Virus record (IMG/VR): IMGVR_UViG_3300017750_000125
Span: 1 to 23,089 of that record
Length of the DNA stretch: 23,089 nt
Strand: one strand, 5' to 3'
DNA from: a virus
The notes under the pieces were generated by a model. That model made no database searches and had not been told where the DNA came from. It worked only from the letters and a program-made list of their open reading frames with translations. How positions within the stretch are numbered: position 1 is the first letter of the stretch; every line of letters starts with the position of its first letter. This document shows, one piece after another, positions 8,767-16,920 of this stretch. The position numbers and the translations under genes are program-made.

Positions 8767-11320
8767 TAAAAAATGTATGAACCTGATGGTGACAACAGCG
8801 CAGAAGAACGGCGTTGTTTTTACACCTGAGGAAGCCAACAGTGCAGTTAATTACTTTGAGGCTGAATTAAAAAGGCGACCGCCATCATCACAGAATGACA
8901 TAGACCATGCGTTCAATGTATCTAGGGAAAAGTCAAAGGAAGTTCGCCTAGCTGCGCTGCAAAGTAAAAGAGAAGCTTTTATCAGGGCTAAGGTCAAAGC
9001 CAACATTATGGCGGGTGTTACTAAGTACAAAGCTGAGACAGGGAACAAAAGCCTAGTTGACGGGTACAACGCTTATTTAGTTGGAAGTTCTAAGATGGTA
9101 GCTGGTTCAAGAAACAGTGTTTCTTCAACAAAAGCTGCAATCCACAAGGACTATGCCGCATCTTTCGAACTAGACTTAAACAAGAAAGGTGGTCATTTAG
9201 AAGACTTGCTTGCCAAAGGCACTTTGGATGAGGAAATTAGCATAGTCCAATACACGCTTCCGAAAGAAAGAGCTTCCCTTGTTAGTGCTGGCAAAGTATC
9301 GAAAGAAGCTTTAGACATTTTTGAGTCAATGGAAAAAAGTGGCAAAGCAAGACTTAAAAGAAAAAACAATGCTGGCGCATATATAGGTGAGAGAGATGAC
9401 TATCTTGTTAGTCAGTCTGGCGCACACAATTCTGACAATATACGCCGTGCTGGGTTTGATGAGTGGAAAGCTACATTTCTTAAAGAGGTAGACCAAGCTA
9501 AAACATTTAAAGGTTTAGACATAGATGAGTTGACAAACTTGCCAGCAAACGCAACAGCTAGGCAAATGCAAGATGAATACTTAAATGTATTATACAACGA
9601 GTTTGTAACTGGTAGGCATCATTATGCTGACAAGGGAAGCGGAGCAGCAACAGGCCGTGCTGGTTCTGCAAATATAGCCAAAAAACTAAGCGCATCTCGC
9701 ACCATTCATTTTAAAGATGGCCCGTCTGCATTTAGATATGCGCAGAAATTTGCCAGAGGAAACTTGTATGAAAGGTTCTACACTGGCCTAGAGTATGACG
9801 CTAGAAACATAGCTTTATTGGAAAAGCTTGGGCCAAACCCAGAATTGATGCACAACACCATCTTAGATGCAATTGCAAACCAAGAGGCCAGTAGAGGGGG
9901 AATTTTTGACTCTGCTTCTAGGGGTTTTAGTAACGCAAACTACAGGGTTGTAAGTGGCGGCAGTGAGATACCAGACAGAATTAGTATTGCTAAAATAGGT
10001 TCTGGAGTTCGTGCGGTACAAGGAATGGCTAAATTAGGCGGCGCAGTTCTTTCAGCCTTTCCAGATATTGTATTTAAAGCAGCAACCATAAATAGAAAAA
10101 CTAGCAGAGGGTTTCTTGGTTCTTACAAAAGTTCTTTTGATGGCCTTGCGTCCTCGTTTGTCGCATCTAAAGACAAAAAGCAGTTATACAAACATCTAAA
10201 GATATACACAGACCAAAGGCTTGGCGAAATACATGCGCTGGCTGGCGACAGTGTTAGTGACTTGCCTGGCTTTATCTCCAGTATGCAAAAAACTTTTTAC
10301 AGGTGGAATTTGCTTGGCGGCTGGACTCAAGGACACAAAAATGGTTTGGCGGCGGTTTTTGCTAATGAACTAGCGACCTATAGAAAAGTGGACTTTGACA
10401 AACTGCCGGATAAGTTGCGTAGAACACTTGGTATGTATGATATTTCAAGCGATGAATGGGCTACGTTTAGGAACTTAGAGACATTTGCTGCTGATGGTGA
10501 ACACTATATTGTACCAGACGCGATAAACGACTTAGGCGCTAATAACATAGACCCTATCATAAGAGACAGGACGGGTACGCTTAATATAACTGACGGTATG
10601 CGCAGTCGGTTTAGAGATGATTTGCGCACAAAACTGATGGCGCTAATAAATGATTCGGTTGATGAAGGTGTTGTTACTGTTGGTGACAGGGAACGGGCAA
10701 TAATGACTCTAGGCCAGTCGAGGGGTAGTGTCCTTGGTGAGTTTGTTAGATATGTAGGCCAGTTTAAGTCTTTTCCCGTGACTGTAATTACTAAGCAGCT
10801 TGCACCAGAGTTTCAATCACACCCATCAAAACTGCGTGGCGGCGCAGCAATCGCGGCAATGGTTTTGGCTACCACTGCGCTTGGCTATCTTTCTGGTGCT
10901 GCAAAAGACGCTGCCAGAGGCAAAGAACCAAAAGACCCTAAGAATATAAAGTCTTGGCTTGATGCCCTTACAAGGGGCGGTGGCCTCGGCATTTATGGAG
11001 ACTTTTTGTTTTCAGAGTACAATCGGTATGGTGAATCACTTCAGGAAACCCTGCTTGGCCCATCATTTAGCACTCTTAATAAAGGGCTTCAACTTATACA
11101 AAAAACAGTAACTGGCGAAGGTTCAGCAAAAGATTATGCCAGGTTTATCAAAAGCAACACTCCGTTTGCCAATCTATTTTGGACTGAGCAAGCCATGAAC
11201 TATCTCATTTGGAATGGTGCAATGGAGTGGTCAGACCCAGGATACATGCGTTCAACGCAAAGAAGGATTAGACGAGAGTATAACCAAGATTATTGGCTAC
11301 CACCATCGTCAGCCTTCTAA
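8759..11320 (+). CDS. large internal virion/ejection protein, TTG start
   Basis: An 853-residue protein. TTG 8759 has GGGGAG at 8745-8750, eight bases upstream. The nearest in-frame ATG (8777) is too far from any SD, so TTG is preferred. It overlaps the previous stop by eight bases in another frame. The N-terminal half is charged and helical. Around 205 there is AGAYIGERDDYL, followed by R-xGFDEW, a pattern I have seen in large phage polyvalent or ejection proteins. Hydrophobic segments lie at about 423-445 and 694-716. The C-terminus is Trp/Tyr-rich (FWTEQAMNY, REYNQDYW). No enzyme motif is recognised. It is the last gene before a 50-base gap and the fibre genes. Confidence 0.55.
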   Translation: MASKKCMNLMVTTAQKNGVVFTPEEANSAVNYFEAELKRRPPSSQNDIDHAFNVSREKSKEVRLAALQSKREAFIRAKVKANIMAGVTKYKAETGNKSLVDGYNAYLVGSSKMVAGSRNSVSSTKAAIHKDYAASFELDLNKKGGHLEDLLAKGTLDEEISIVQYTLPKERASLVSAGKVSKEALDIFESMEKSGKARLKRKNNAGAYIGERDDYLVSQSGAHNSDNIRRAGFDEWKATFLKEVDQAKTFKGLDIDELTNLPANATARQMQDEYLNVLYNEFVTGRHHYADKGSGAATGRAGSANIAKKLSASRTIHFKDGPSAFRYAQKFARGNLYERFYTGLEYDARNIALLEKLGPNPELMHNTILDAIANQEASRGGIFDSASRGFSNANYRVVSGGSEIPDRISIAKIGSGVRAVQGMAKLGGAVLSAFPDIVFKAATINRKTSRGFLGSYKSSFDGLASSFVASKDKKQLYKHLKIYTDQRLGEIHALAGDSVSDLPGFISSMQKTFYRWNLLGGWTQGHKNGLAAVFANELATYRKVDFDKLPDKLRRTLGMYDISSDEWATFRNLETFAADGEHYIVPDAINDLGANNIDPIIRDRTGTLNITDGMRSRFRDDLRTKLMALINDSVDEGVVTVGDRERAIMTLGQSRGSVLGEFVRYVGQFKSFPVTVITKQLAPEFQSHPSKLRGGAAIAAMVLATTALGYLSGAAKDAARGKEPKDPKNIKSWLDALTRGGGLGIYGDFLFSEYNRYGESLQETLLGPSFSTLNKGLQLIQKTVTGEGSAKDYARFIKSNTPFANLFWTEQAMNYLIWNGAMEWSDPGYMRSTQRRIRREYNQDYWLPPSSAF

Positions 11321-11370
11321 CGGCTTTCTTAAACTATCAAAATAAGGTATATATACTCTAGGAGTTTGAA

Positions 11371-12807
11371 ATGACAGTTAGTAGCACCACAACTAAGAAA
11401 AGCGCGAACGGCGATGGGTCAAACGACACGTTTTCGTATAACTTCAAGATATTCGATGATGACGATATTACGGTTGTTATCCGTACTGTTGCGACTGGTG
11501 CTGAAACTACAAAAACAAAAACCACGCATTACACTGTAACAGGCGTTGGCAGTACTAGTGGCGGCAATGTTGTGTTTACCTCTGGTAACATACCAGCAAC
11601 AGGCGAAACTGTTGTGCTGCTTAGAACAACAGCCCGTACCCAACTTACAGACTATGTAGCTAATGACCCGTTTCCAGCCGATACGCATGAAGATGCATTG
11701 GACAAACTGACTTTTATCACGCAAGAGTTGCAAGAGGAACTAGGCCGTTCACTCAAACTGTCACAAACAAATACCATTGCTACGGCTGAATTTACAGTAG
11801 GGGCAACAGACCGAGCTAACAAAATTCTTGGGTTTGACACTAGCGGTGACTTAGCCATTTTCCAAGAGATTGGCACATTCAAAGGTTCAGACGCTACAAC
11901 CACGACAGCGGCATACATTGAACGTGACATTGTAAAATCAACTACAACAGCACAGTTAAACAACGTATATATTGCACTGCAAGATTCGCCAGCCGGTACA
12001 GCTTTAACAAACACAAGTTATTGGGCGTTGCTTGTAGATGCTGTATTAGCCGCCGCATCAGCCACGGCTGCTGCTGCTAGTGCTACAACAGCATTGGGCC
12101 ATAAAAATGATGCTGAGACTGCAAAGACAGCCGCTGAACTAGCAGAAACAAACGCTGCGACAACACTAACAACATTTCAAGGCCAATATCATGGCGCGGC
12201 AAGTTCAGACCCAACATCGAACTTGGATGCTGGAGATTTGTATTTTAACACTACTGACGGTGACATGCGCGTTTACAACGGCAGCGCATTTATCAACGTA
12301 GTTTCATCATTAGGCAACCTTGCTAACATTGTTGAGGACAGCACCCCACAGATGGGTGGCAACCTAGACACCAATGGCAATGATATTGTCACAGTGTCTA
12401 ACGCTAATTTAGACTTAGCGCCAAATGGCACAGGTGCTGTGGTTGTAAGGGGGAATACAAACCCTGGCACTATTATATTTAATTGCGAAAGCAACAATCA
12501 CGGTCAAACAGTTAAAGCGCAGCCACACTCAGCCCAGGTTACAAACGCACTGACGCTTCCGGCTGGCGGCAACCAAGAGATTGTTGGCACAACAGCAACA
12601 CAGACATTAACAAACAAATCTATTGATGGTGGGCAGCTTACTGGTTCAGTAGCTACAGCACGATTAGATACTGGCACTTCTGCAAATCAAGTTGTTACGC
12701 TTGATGGTTCAGCTAAGTTGCCAGCCGTAGATGGTTCACAGCTAACTAATATTAGTTTTACTGAATCTGACCCATCAGCATTAGCATTTGCAATAGCGTT
12801 AGGATAG
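11371..12807 (+). CDS. tail fibre protein with T7 gp17-type N-terminus
   Basis: A 478-residue protein. Residues 1-130 match the N-terminal tail-attachment domain of T7 gp17-like fibres: DTFSYNFKIFDDDDI (19-33), THYTV (52-56), a GNVVFTSGNIPATGETV-like strand and then DYVANDPFPADTHEDALDKLT. Residues 225-268 are an Ala/Thr-rich coiled coil. Residues 271-307 contain GAASSDPTSNLDAGDLYFNT and DMRVYNGSAF, a motif repeated in many phage fibres. A TLTNKSIDG-type beta-helix end and a Gly/Ser tail follow. AGGAG at 11360-11364 lies six bases before the ATG. It should anchor the fibre to the tail. Its short distal part suggests that receptor contact is made by the later proteins. Confidence 0.85.
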   Translation: MTVSSTTTKKSANGDGSNDTFSYNFKIFDDDDITVVIRTVATGAETTKTKTTHYTVTGVGSTSGGNVVFTSGNIPATGETVVLLRTTARTQLTDYVANDPFPADTHEDALDKLTFITQELQEELGRSLKLSQTNTIATAEFTVGATDRANKILGFDTSGDLAIFQEIGTFKGSDATTTTAAYIERDIVKSTTTAQLNNVYIALQDSPAGTALTNTSYWALLVDAVLAAASATAAAASATTALGHKNDAETAKTAAELAETNAATTLTTFQGQYHGAASSDPTSNLDAGDLYFNTTDGDMRVYNGSAFINVVSSLGNLANIVEDSTPQMGGNLDTNGNDIVTVSNANLDLAPNGTGAVVVRGNTNPGTIIFNCESNNHGQTVKAQPHSAQVTNALTLPAGGNQEIVGTTATQTLTNKSIDGGQLTGSVATARLDTGTSANQVVTLDGSAKLPAVDGSQLTNISFTESDPSALAFAIALG

Positions 12808-12811
12808 GACA

Positions 12812-13159
12812 ATGGCAAACGCATTTTTATCAGAAGTAAAACAAAACATCGCAACCAGTGCTGGAACGGATGTGTTGACTTGTGGTGCATCCACGGAAAT
12901 CACAGTTATTGGATTGAGTGTAGCCAATACTGGAACCAGTCAAATCTTGATTGATGTAAAATTGGATGCCTCGGCAAGAACATCTGGCAACTTGGTTAGT
13001 GTTTTCTTGGTAAAGTCAGCACCAATTCCTGTGGGCGGCAGTTTGGTGGTTGTTGGTGGCGACCAGAAGGTTGTTATGGAACCTGGCGATAAGATAACAG
13101 TTATTTCAGACACAGCAAATTCAGCAGACTGTGTTCTTAGTCACTTAGATATTACATAA
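12812..13159 (+). CDS. small virion structural protein (fibre-associated)
   Basis: A 115-residue beta-rich protein. The second half has VKSAPIPVGGSLVVVGGDQ (70-88), then VVMEPGDKITVISD. This APIPVG-S-L-VVGGDQKVV-GD pattern recurs in small structural proteins found next to fibre genes in marine phages and cyanophages. It lies four bases after the first fibre stop and ten before the next fibre start. Likely a fibre connector or accessory beta-sandwich protein, but its exact place in the virion is unknown. Confidence 0.6.
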   Translation: MANAFLSEVKQNIATSAGTDVLTCGASTEITVIGLSVANTGTSQILIDVKLDASARTSGNLVSVFLVKSAPIPVGGSLVVVGGDQKVVMEPGDKITVISDTANSADCVLSHLDIT

Positions 13160-13169
13160 GGATTAGCAA

Positions 13170-14036
13170 ATGTCTTATCTTGGAAACACACCAGCCGCAC
13201 GATTTAGCGCAATGGCTAAACAGACCATCACTGGAGATGGTGGCACTGGCTATACGCTTACTCACGCTGTTGGCAATGAGCAAGAGATAGAAGTATTTGT
13301 AAATAACGTGCGTCAAGAACCTGGCAGCGGCAAGGCTTATACAGTGTCTGGCACAACATTGACAATGACAGGTAACGTAGCCAGCACAGATGAGTTCTAT
13401 GTAGTGTATCAAGGCAAGGCCCAACAGACTGCCACACACCCGCCTACATTTCCTTTAACGGCTACAACAGGCACGTTTAGTGGCGATGTAACAACCACAG
13501 GTGATTTTAAACCTACTGGCAAAGAATACTTCCAAGTTGAACTAACTACACTGCAAGATGGATTGACAGACCAAACTGTAAACATTGTTGATTTTGGCGG
13601 TAAGGGAACTGTTAAATATGATACTAAATCAAAGTTTGATAGTGCGAATGACGCATATCTTTTGGGTAGTAGCGATGGTGTTTACTTAATAAGTTTTTCG
13701 ATTGGAATACGGTCTGATGCTATAGTTACTGAACAATTAGTTGACGCATCGGCTGCTGTATTTATTGCAACTGATGGAAGTACTTATGTATCTGTTCACG
13801 GCGCAGGAGCAAGGGTAGTAGAACACACAGGCGGCAGGCCAGGGTCAGCTATGTTCAATGGTTCATTTATTTATAAATCAACTACTGCAACAACAAAGGT
13901 TCTTGTAAAAACTGTAGTCAATACGGCTGGCGGTACTTATGAACATAGCCGCACCAGTAGCGATAATGTAAACACAGGCGATTCAAGTTTTGATACTGCA
14001 AATTGCACGTTTTTATCAGTAATGAGGATTGCATAA
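13170..14036 (+). CDS. second tail fibre protein with distal beta domain
   Basis: A 288-residue protein. The first 85 residues form an adapter like those at the start of many marine phage fibres: MSYLGNTPAARF, then TLTHAVGNEQEIEVFVNN-VRQEPG and YVVYQGKA. A short Thr/Gly shaft (FSGDVTTTGDFKPT) leads to a C-terminal domain (about 118-288) with alternating strands, AVFIATDGSTYVSVH and a last YEHS...SFDTANCTFLSVMRI. That domain resembles the C1q/TNF-like beta-jelly-roll heads seen in some fibres. The stop TAA shares its last A with the ATG of the next gene (14036). A receptor-binding or structural fibre is likely. Confidence 0.65.
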   Translation: MSYLGNTPAARFSAMAKQTITGDGGTGYTLTHAVGNEQEIEVFVNNVRQEPGSGKAYTVSGTTLTMTGNVASTDEFYVVYQGKAQQTATHPPTFPLTATTGTFSGDVTTTGDFKPTGKEYFQVELTTLQDGLTDQTVNIVDFGGKGTVKYDTKSKFDSANDAYLLGSSDGVYLISFSIGIRSDAIVTEQLVDASAAVFIATDGSTYVSVHGAGARVVEHTGGRPGSAMFNGSFIYKSTTATTKVLVKTVVNTAGGTYEHSRTSSDNVNTGDSSFDTANCTFLSVMRIA

Positions 14037-14560
14037 TGGCACTCAGTAAAATTTTAAATGGTGGTTTGGCTATTGGTAGTCAAGGATTTACAGAAAGTTC
14101 AAAGATTACTCTTGATGCTGCGTCAGAGTCTGTAACGGGCATACCAGATGGGGTTCGAGAAATCCATGTTTTGCATTACGGAATGAGTACCAGTTCGTCC
14201 AGTCCTACTATGCAGCTTCAACTTGGGACCAGTTCTGGATTAGTGACTTCTGGTTATGTTTGTCAGTACACATGGGTATATAATAGCAATGTAGTAGGAA
14301 GAGCAGTATCTTCAGGAGGTTTTGAGTTTGGCAATTGGGGTGCGGGTATAGTCATGGATGGTTCTTGGGATTTGTATAGGTCAAATGGGACAGATGACCA
14401 ATGGAGTTGTCGATATACCAGCACTTTATATACGGATTATGCGGGACAAATATTTGGAACAGGTTCTTTAGATTTGTCTGCGCCACTAGACAGGGTTGCT
14501 TTAGTTTGCGCTGGCTCTGGAACATTTGATGCTGGCACAATGCAAGTTTTGTATAGGTGA
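14036..14560 (+). CDS. receptor-binding-type tail protein, copy 1
   Basis: 174 residues from ATG 14036. An in-frame ATG at 14003 lies inside the previous gene and has no reason to be used; the TAATG overlap fixes 14036. The fold looks like a beta-sandwich: ITLDAASESVTGIPDGVREIHV, then MQLQLGTSSGLVTSGYV, and an end LSAPLDRVALVCAGSG-x-FDAG-TMQVLYR. GIP-x-VKRI, QLGTSGG-GY and a D-G-x-xxYxY end are typical of phage distal tail-fibre proteins that follow the main fibre. The C-terminal part is clearly related to the protein at 15936 (LSGPIDKVKIELDAAG). It is followed by its own chaperone gene. Confidence 0.6.
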   Translation: MALSKILNGGLAIGSQGFTESSKITLDAASESVTGIPDGVREIHVLHYGMSTSSSSPTMQLQLGTSSGLVTSGYVCQYTWVYNSNVVGRAVSSGGFEFGNWGAGIVMDGSWDLYRSNGTDDQWSCRYTSTLYTDYAGQIFGTGSLDLSAPLDRVALVCAGSGTFDAGTMQVLYR

Positions 14561-14565
14561 AAATT

Positions 14566-14820
14566 ATGGCAATAGAAAAACAATACAACATAATTACTGG
14601 TGAAGTCGTTGAAATAGAGTTTACGCAAACGGAGTATACCGCAAATCAAAAATTAGATTTTCTGCGTGAAAAACGTAATGGAAAACTTGCGGAAACAGAT
14701 TGGTGGGCATCTAGTGACTTAACCATGACATCTGCACAGACAACTTATCGCAAAGCACTGCGAGATATAACAGACAACGCTACGTCACTAGATGATGTTA
14801 CTTGGCCTACAAAACCATAA
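14566..14820 (+). CDS. tail fibre assembly chaperone-like protein, copy 1
   Basis: 84 residues from ATG 14566. AGGTGA at 14555-14560 lies five bases upstream. An in-frame GTG at 14557 would give three more residues but overlaps that SD. The C-terminal half (KLAETDWWASSDLTMTSAQ, then YRKALRDITDNA, ending WPTKP) is the pattern of the phage tail assembly chaperone family (Phage_tail_APC-like): TDW, an AQ-x-x-YR-ALRD helix and a WP-P end. Such proteins usually help fold or trimerise the fibre encoded just upstream, here the protein at 14036. Confidence 0.75.
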   Translation: MAIEKQYNIITGEVVEIEFTQTEYTANQKLDFLREKRNGKLAETDWWASSDLTMTSAQTTYRKALRDITDNATSLDDVTWPTKP

Positions 14821-14830
14821 GGAATAACAC

Positions 14831-15745
14831 ATGGCATACATAGGAAAAAGCCCGACAGGAACTGGCGTAAGGTCACGCTACTACTTCACAGCCACGGCTG
14901 GTGCTACGTCACTGTCCGGCGCAGATGACAATAGCAACACGCTAGTATTTAGCGATGGCAACTATGTAGATGTATCACTGAACGGCATAGCCTTGGTTGC
15001 TGGCACTGACTACAACACTAGTACAGCTAATACCATTGCTGGCTTATCTGCTTTGTCTGCTGGCGATATTGTTGAGATTGTAGTGTATGACATTTTTACT
15101 GTAGCTGACACTGTATCTGCAAAAGATGGCGGCACGTTTACTGGTGGCGTGACTATGGGTGGTACGCTAGACGTTACTGGTGCATTAACAGCCACGGCTG
15201 GTGCATCTTCAAATGCTGTAAGTTTGCAATCTGCTAACTTTAAAGTGACTGACTTAAATGCTAATGCGTTTTATCGCACTGGTACTTTTGTTCCTCGTTG
15301 GAGTACTGCTAATGTTACTACGGCATACCAAACTGATGCTTTTGGGTCTGGTTCATATATAACGCAAGTAGGTAGTTATATTAGGATAGGAAATTTAGTT
15401 CGTGCTAATTTTCACTTGCAATTAGATTATTCAGCAGCCTCTTATGCTAACGGTTCTGCCGGTGGTCAATCACTTAGTATTTATGGTTTGCCTTTCAATG
15501 TTAAAAACGTATCAACTTATTTCCCTCAGACTAGCACTATATATTTTCATTTTGCAAATCAGGGGTGGGAAAAAATGTCTTTGATGGGCTTCGGACAGCC
15601 TAATCAAAGGTATGTATTATTTAGATATTCAACAGGTGTTGGTACAGAAGGCGAGGCAACCATAGACCATCCGTTTGACCCCACTCCACGTGCGCACGAT
15701 TCAGAGATGCTGTTTGATATAACTTACGAAACAGACGAGGCTTAA
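14831..15745 (+). CDS. third tail fibre protein with adapter and receptor-binding end
   Basis: A 304-residue protein. The N-terminal adapter (MAYIGKSPTGTG, then VSLNGIALVAGTDYN and LSAGDIVEIVVYD) is of the same kind as at 13170, which fits attachment to the same tail or fibre part. A GGTFTGGVTMGGTLDVTGAL shaft segment leads to a C-terminal domain with GTFVPRW, YITQVGSYIRIGNLV and SIYGLPFN. That order (GTW-P ... YxxQxGxYxxIGN ... GLPF) recurs in many phage receptor-binding or spike proteins. AAGGA at 14819-14823 lies seven bases before the ATG. Confidence 0.75.
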   Translation: MAYIGKSPTGTGVRSRYYFTATAGATSLSGADDNSNTLVFSDGNYVDVSLNGIALVAGTDYNTSTANTIAGLSALSAGDIVEIVVYDIFTVADTVSAKDGGTFTGGVTMGGTLDVTGALTATAGASSNAVSLQSANFKVTDLNANAFYRTGTFVPRWSTANVTTAYQTDAFGSGSYITQVGSYIRIGNLVRANFHLQLDYSAASYANGSAGGQSLSIYGLPFNVKNVSTYFPQTSTIYFHFANQGWEKMSLMGFGQPNQRYVLFRYSTGVGTEGEATIDHPFDPTPRAHDSEMLFDITYETDEA

Positions 15746-15931
15746 ATGAGTAATTTAAAAAACAATAAAAATGAACGTAATAGGCTTCTTAGTGCTTGCG
15801 ATTGGTGGGCTAGTTCTGATTTGACTATGACACAGGCGCAAATTGATTATCGCCAAGCACTGCGAGATTTAACAGACCACGAAAACTGGCCTGATTTATT
15901 AGCCGCTGACTGGCCCAAGAAACCGGAGTAG
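15746..15931 (+). CDS. tail fibre assembly chaperone-like protein, copy 2
   Basis: 61 residues, directly abutting the stop of the fibre at 14831 (TAA then ATG). The stretch DWWASSDLTMTQAQIDYRQA continues as LRDLTD and ends WPKKPE. Against copy 1, 21 of 26 residues from DWW to TD agree. It lacks the N-terminal 25 residues of copy 1. GAGG lies about six bases before the ATG. Likely the dedicated folding helper of the preceding fibre. Confidence 0.7.
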   Translation: MSNLKNNKNERNRLLSACDWWASSDLTMTQAQIDYRQALRDLTDHENWPDLLAADWPKKPE

Positions 15932-15935
15932 AGAC

Positions 15936-16535
15936 ATGAGCAGAGCAAGAGACATAGCAAACTTAGTCGGCGGGTCTGTGCCAGCATTGACACGAAAATA
16001 CTATGACGTAGTAAATGTTGCTACTTCTAACATAGCTGAGTTTGGTAGCATACCAAGCGCTGCAAAGAGAATTGTCATTGAGTATGTGGATGTTGGTACT
16101 AATGTTCAATCCACTGCTGGCTCACTTGCTTGTTCAGTATCAGTAGGGGGCAGTTATATTACCACAGGATATGATGGCAGTGGTTATTATGTTGCTGGGG
16201 GTACATCTGGAACAGGTGGTGAAGATAGAACAGCCTTGGGGGGCGGTGTAGGAGATAATGTTCGTAGTTATTATTGGGGTGACCAGAATAATAATAGAAG
16301 GGACGGTAATTTTATTGTAGACCTTATAGATTCTACTAATTATATCTACAAAATAAGCCACATCGGAATTAATTATATAAATGATGATTCCTATGGTGGC
16401 ACAGGATATGGTACTTCCACTACAACCGCAATTGCATTTATTAATTTAAGCGGGCCTATTGATAAAGTAAAGATAGAGTTAGATGCTGCTGGTGCGATTG
16501 ACCACGGTTCAGCAATGGCTTATTACGAGGTTTAA
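15936..16535 (+). CDS. receptor-binding-type tail protein, copy 2
   Basis: A 199-residue protein starting MSRARDIANLVGGSVPAL, an opening common in marine phage distal fibre proteins. The core EFGSIPSAAKRIVIEYVDVG, CSVSVGGSYITTGYDG and end LSGPIDKVKIELDAAGAIDHG match in order the protein at 14036 (GIP-x-x-REIHV, QLGTSSG-x-x-TSGY, LSAPLDRVAL). The middle is rich in Gly, Tyr, Asn and Asp and poorly conserved, as expected for a host-contact region. GGAG with a seven-base spacer precedes ATG 15936. It pairs with the small gene at 16538. Confidence 0.65.
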   Translation: MSRARDIANLVGGSVPALTRKYYDVVNVATSNIAEFGSIPSAAKRIVIEYVDVGTNVQSTAGSLACSVSVGGSYITTGYDGSGYYVAGGTSGTGGEDRTALGGGVGDNVRSYYWGDQNNNRRDGNFIVDLIDSTNYIYKISHIGINYINDDSYGGTGYGTSTTTAIAFINLSGPIDKVKIELDAAGAIDHGSAMAYYEV

Positions 16536-16537
16536 AA

Positions 16538-16753
16538 ATGGACATTGCTCAGATTATATCAATGCACGATACAAAACAAGCAGCCAACAGGATACTTACA
16601 GAAACTGATTGGACACAAATTCCTAACAATGGTTTAACTGATGCTTGTGTAACTGCTTTTCAAACGTATAGAAACAGCATTAGAACAATTAGACAAACTG
16701 TTCCAGACAATACAACTTGGCCCACTGTTCCTTCAGAAGAATGGTCTGACTGA
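16538..16753 (+). CDS. tail fibre assembly chaperone-like protein, copy 3 (diverged)
   Basis: 71 residues. Residues 21-65 hold RILTETDWTQIPNNGLTDA, an F-x-TYRNSIRTIRQ helix, TTWPTVP and the end SEEWSD. This is the tail assembly chaperone pattern (TDW-x-Q, YR-xxIR, WP-P), but it lacks the WWASSDLTMT block of the other two copies. GAGG lies about eight bases upstream and the TGATG end overlaps the next gene by one base. Confidence 0.65.
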   Translation: MDIAQIISMHDTKQAANRILTETDWTQIPNNGLTDACVTAFQTYRNSIRTIRQTVPDNTTWPTVPSEEWSD

Positions 16754-16920
16754 TGAACGAGGAAAACAAAGTCATTGTTGACGTAGCTGCTGGCACAGGC
16801 ACATTCGCCGCGTGGATGGCTATGGTTCCTGACTTTGTAGCGTTGTTCACTGGTGTCTGGGTGTTAATACGCATCTGGGAAACCAAGACCGTTCAGAGGC
16901 TTTTAGGGAAAGATGTTTAA
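16753..16920 (+). CDS. putative holin, one membrane segment
   Basis: A 55-residue protein found by direct translation. It starts at ATG 16753, overlaps the previous TGA by one base, and ends at TAA 16918-16920. An acidic head (MNEENKVIVD) is followed by one hydrophobic segment of about 25 residues (16-42: TFAAWMAMVPDFVALFTGVW and on) and a basic tail (ETKTVQRLLGKD). This is the look of small single-TM phage holins such as those of T7-like phages. It opens the lysis cassette. Its end overlaps the next ATG by eight bases. The holin call rests on size, topology and place. Confidence 0.55.
   Translation: MNEENKVIVDVAAGTGTFAAWMAMVPDFVALFTGVWVLIRIWETKTVQRLLGKDV

Noticed and set aside
11329-11357. 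TTAAAC, 17 bases, TATACT before the first fibre gene
   Set aside because: The -10 matches, but the start of transcription would fall after the SD, so the mRNA would lack a ribosome binding site. It is more likely just an A+T-rich 50-base gap; a phage polymerase promoter cannot be excluded.
14003-14035. ATG 14003 as start of the receptor-binding-type protein
   Set aside because: It lies in the previous gene without an SD; ATG 14036 forms the usual TAATG junction with the upstream stop.
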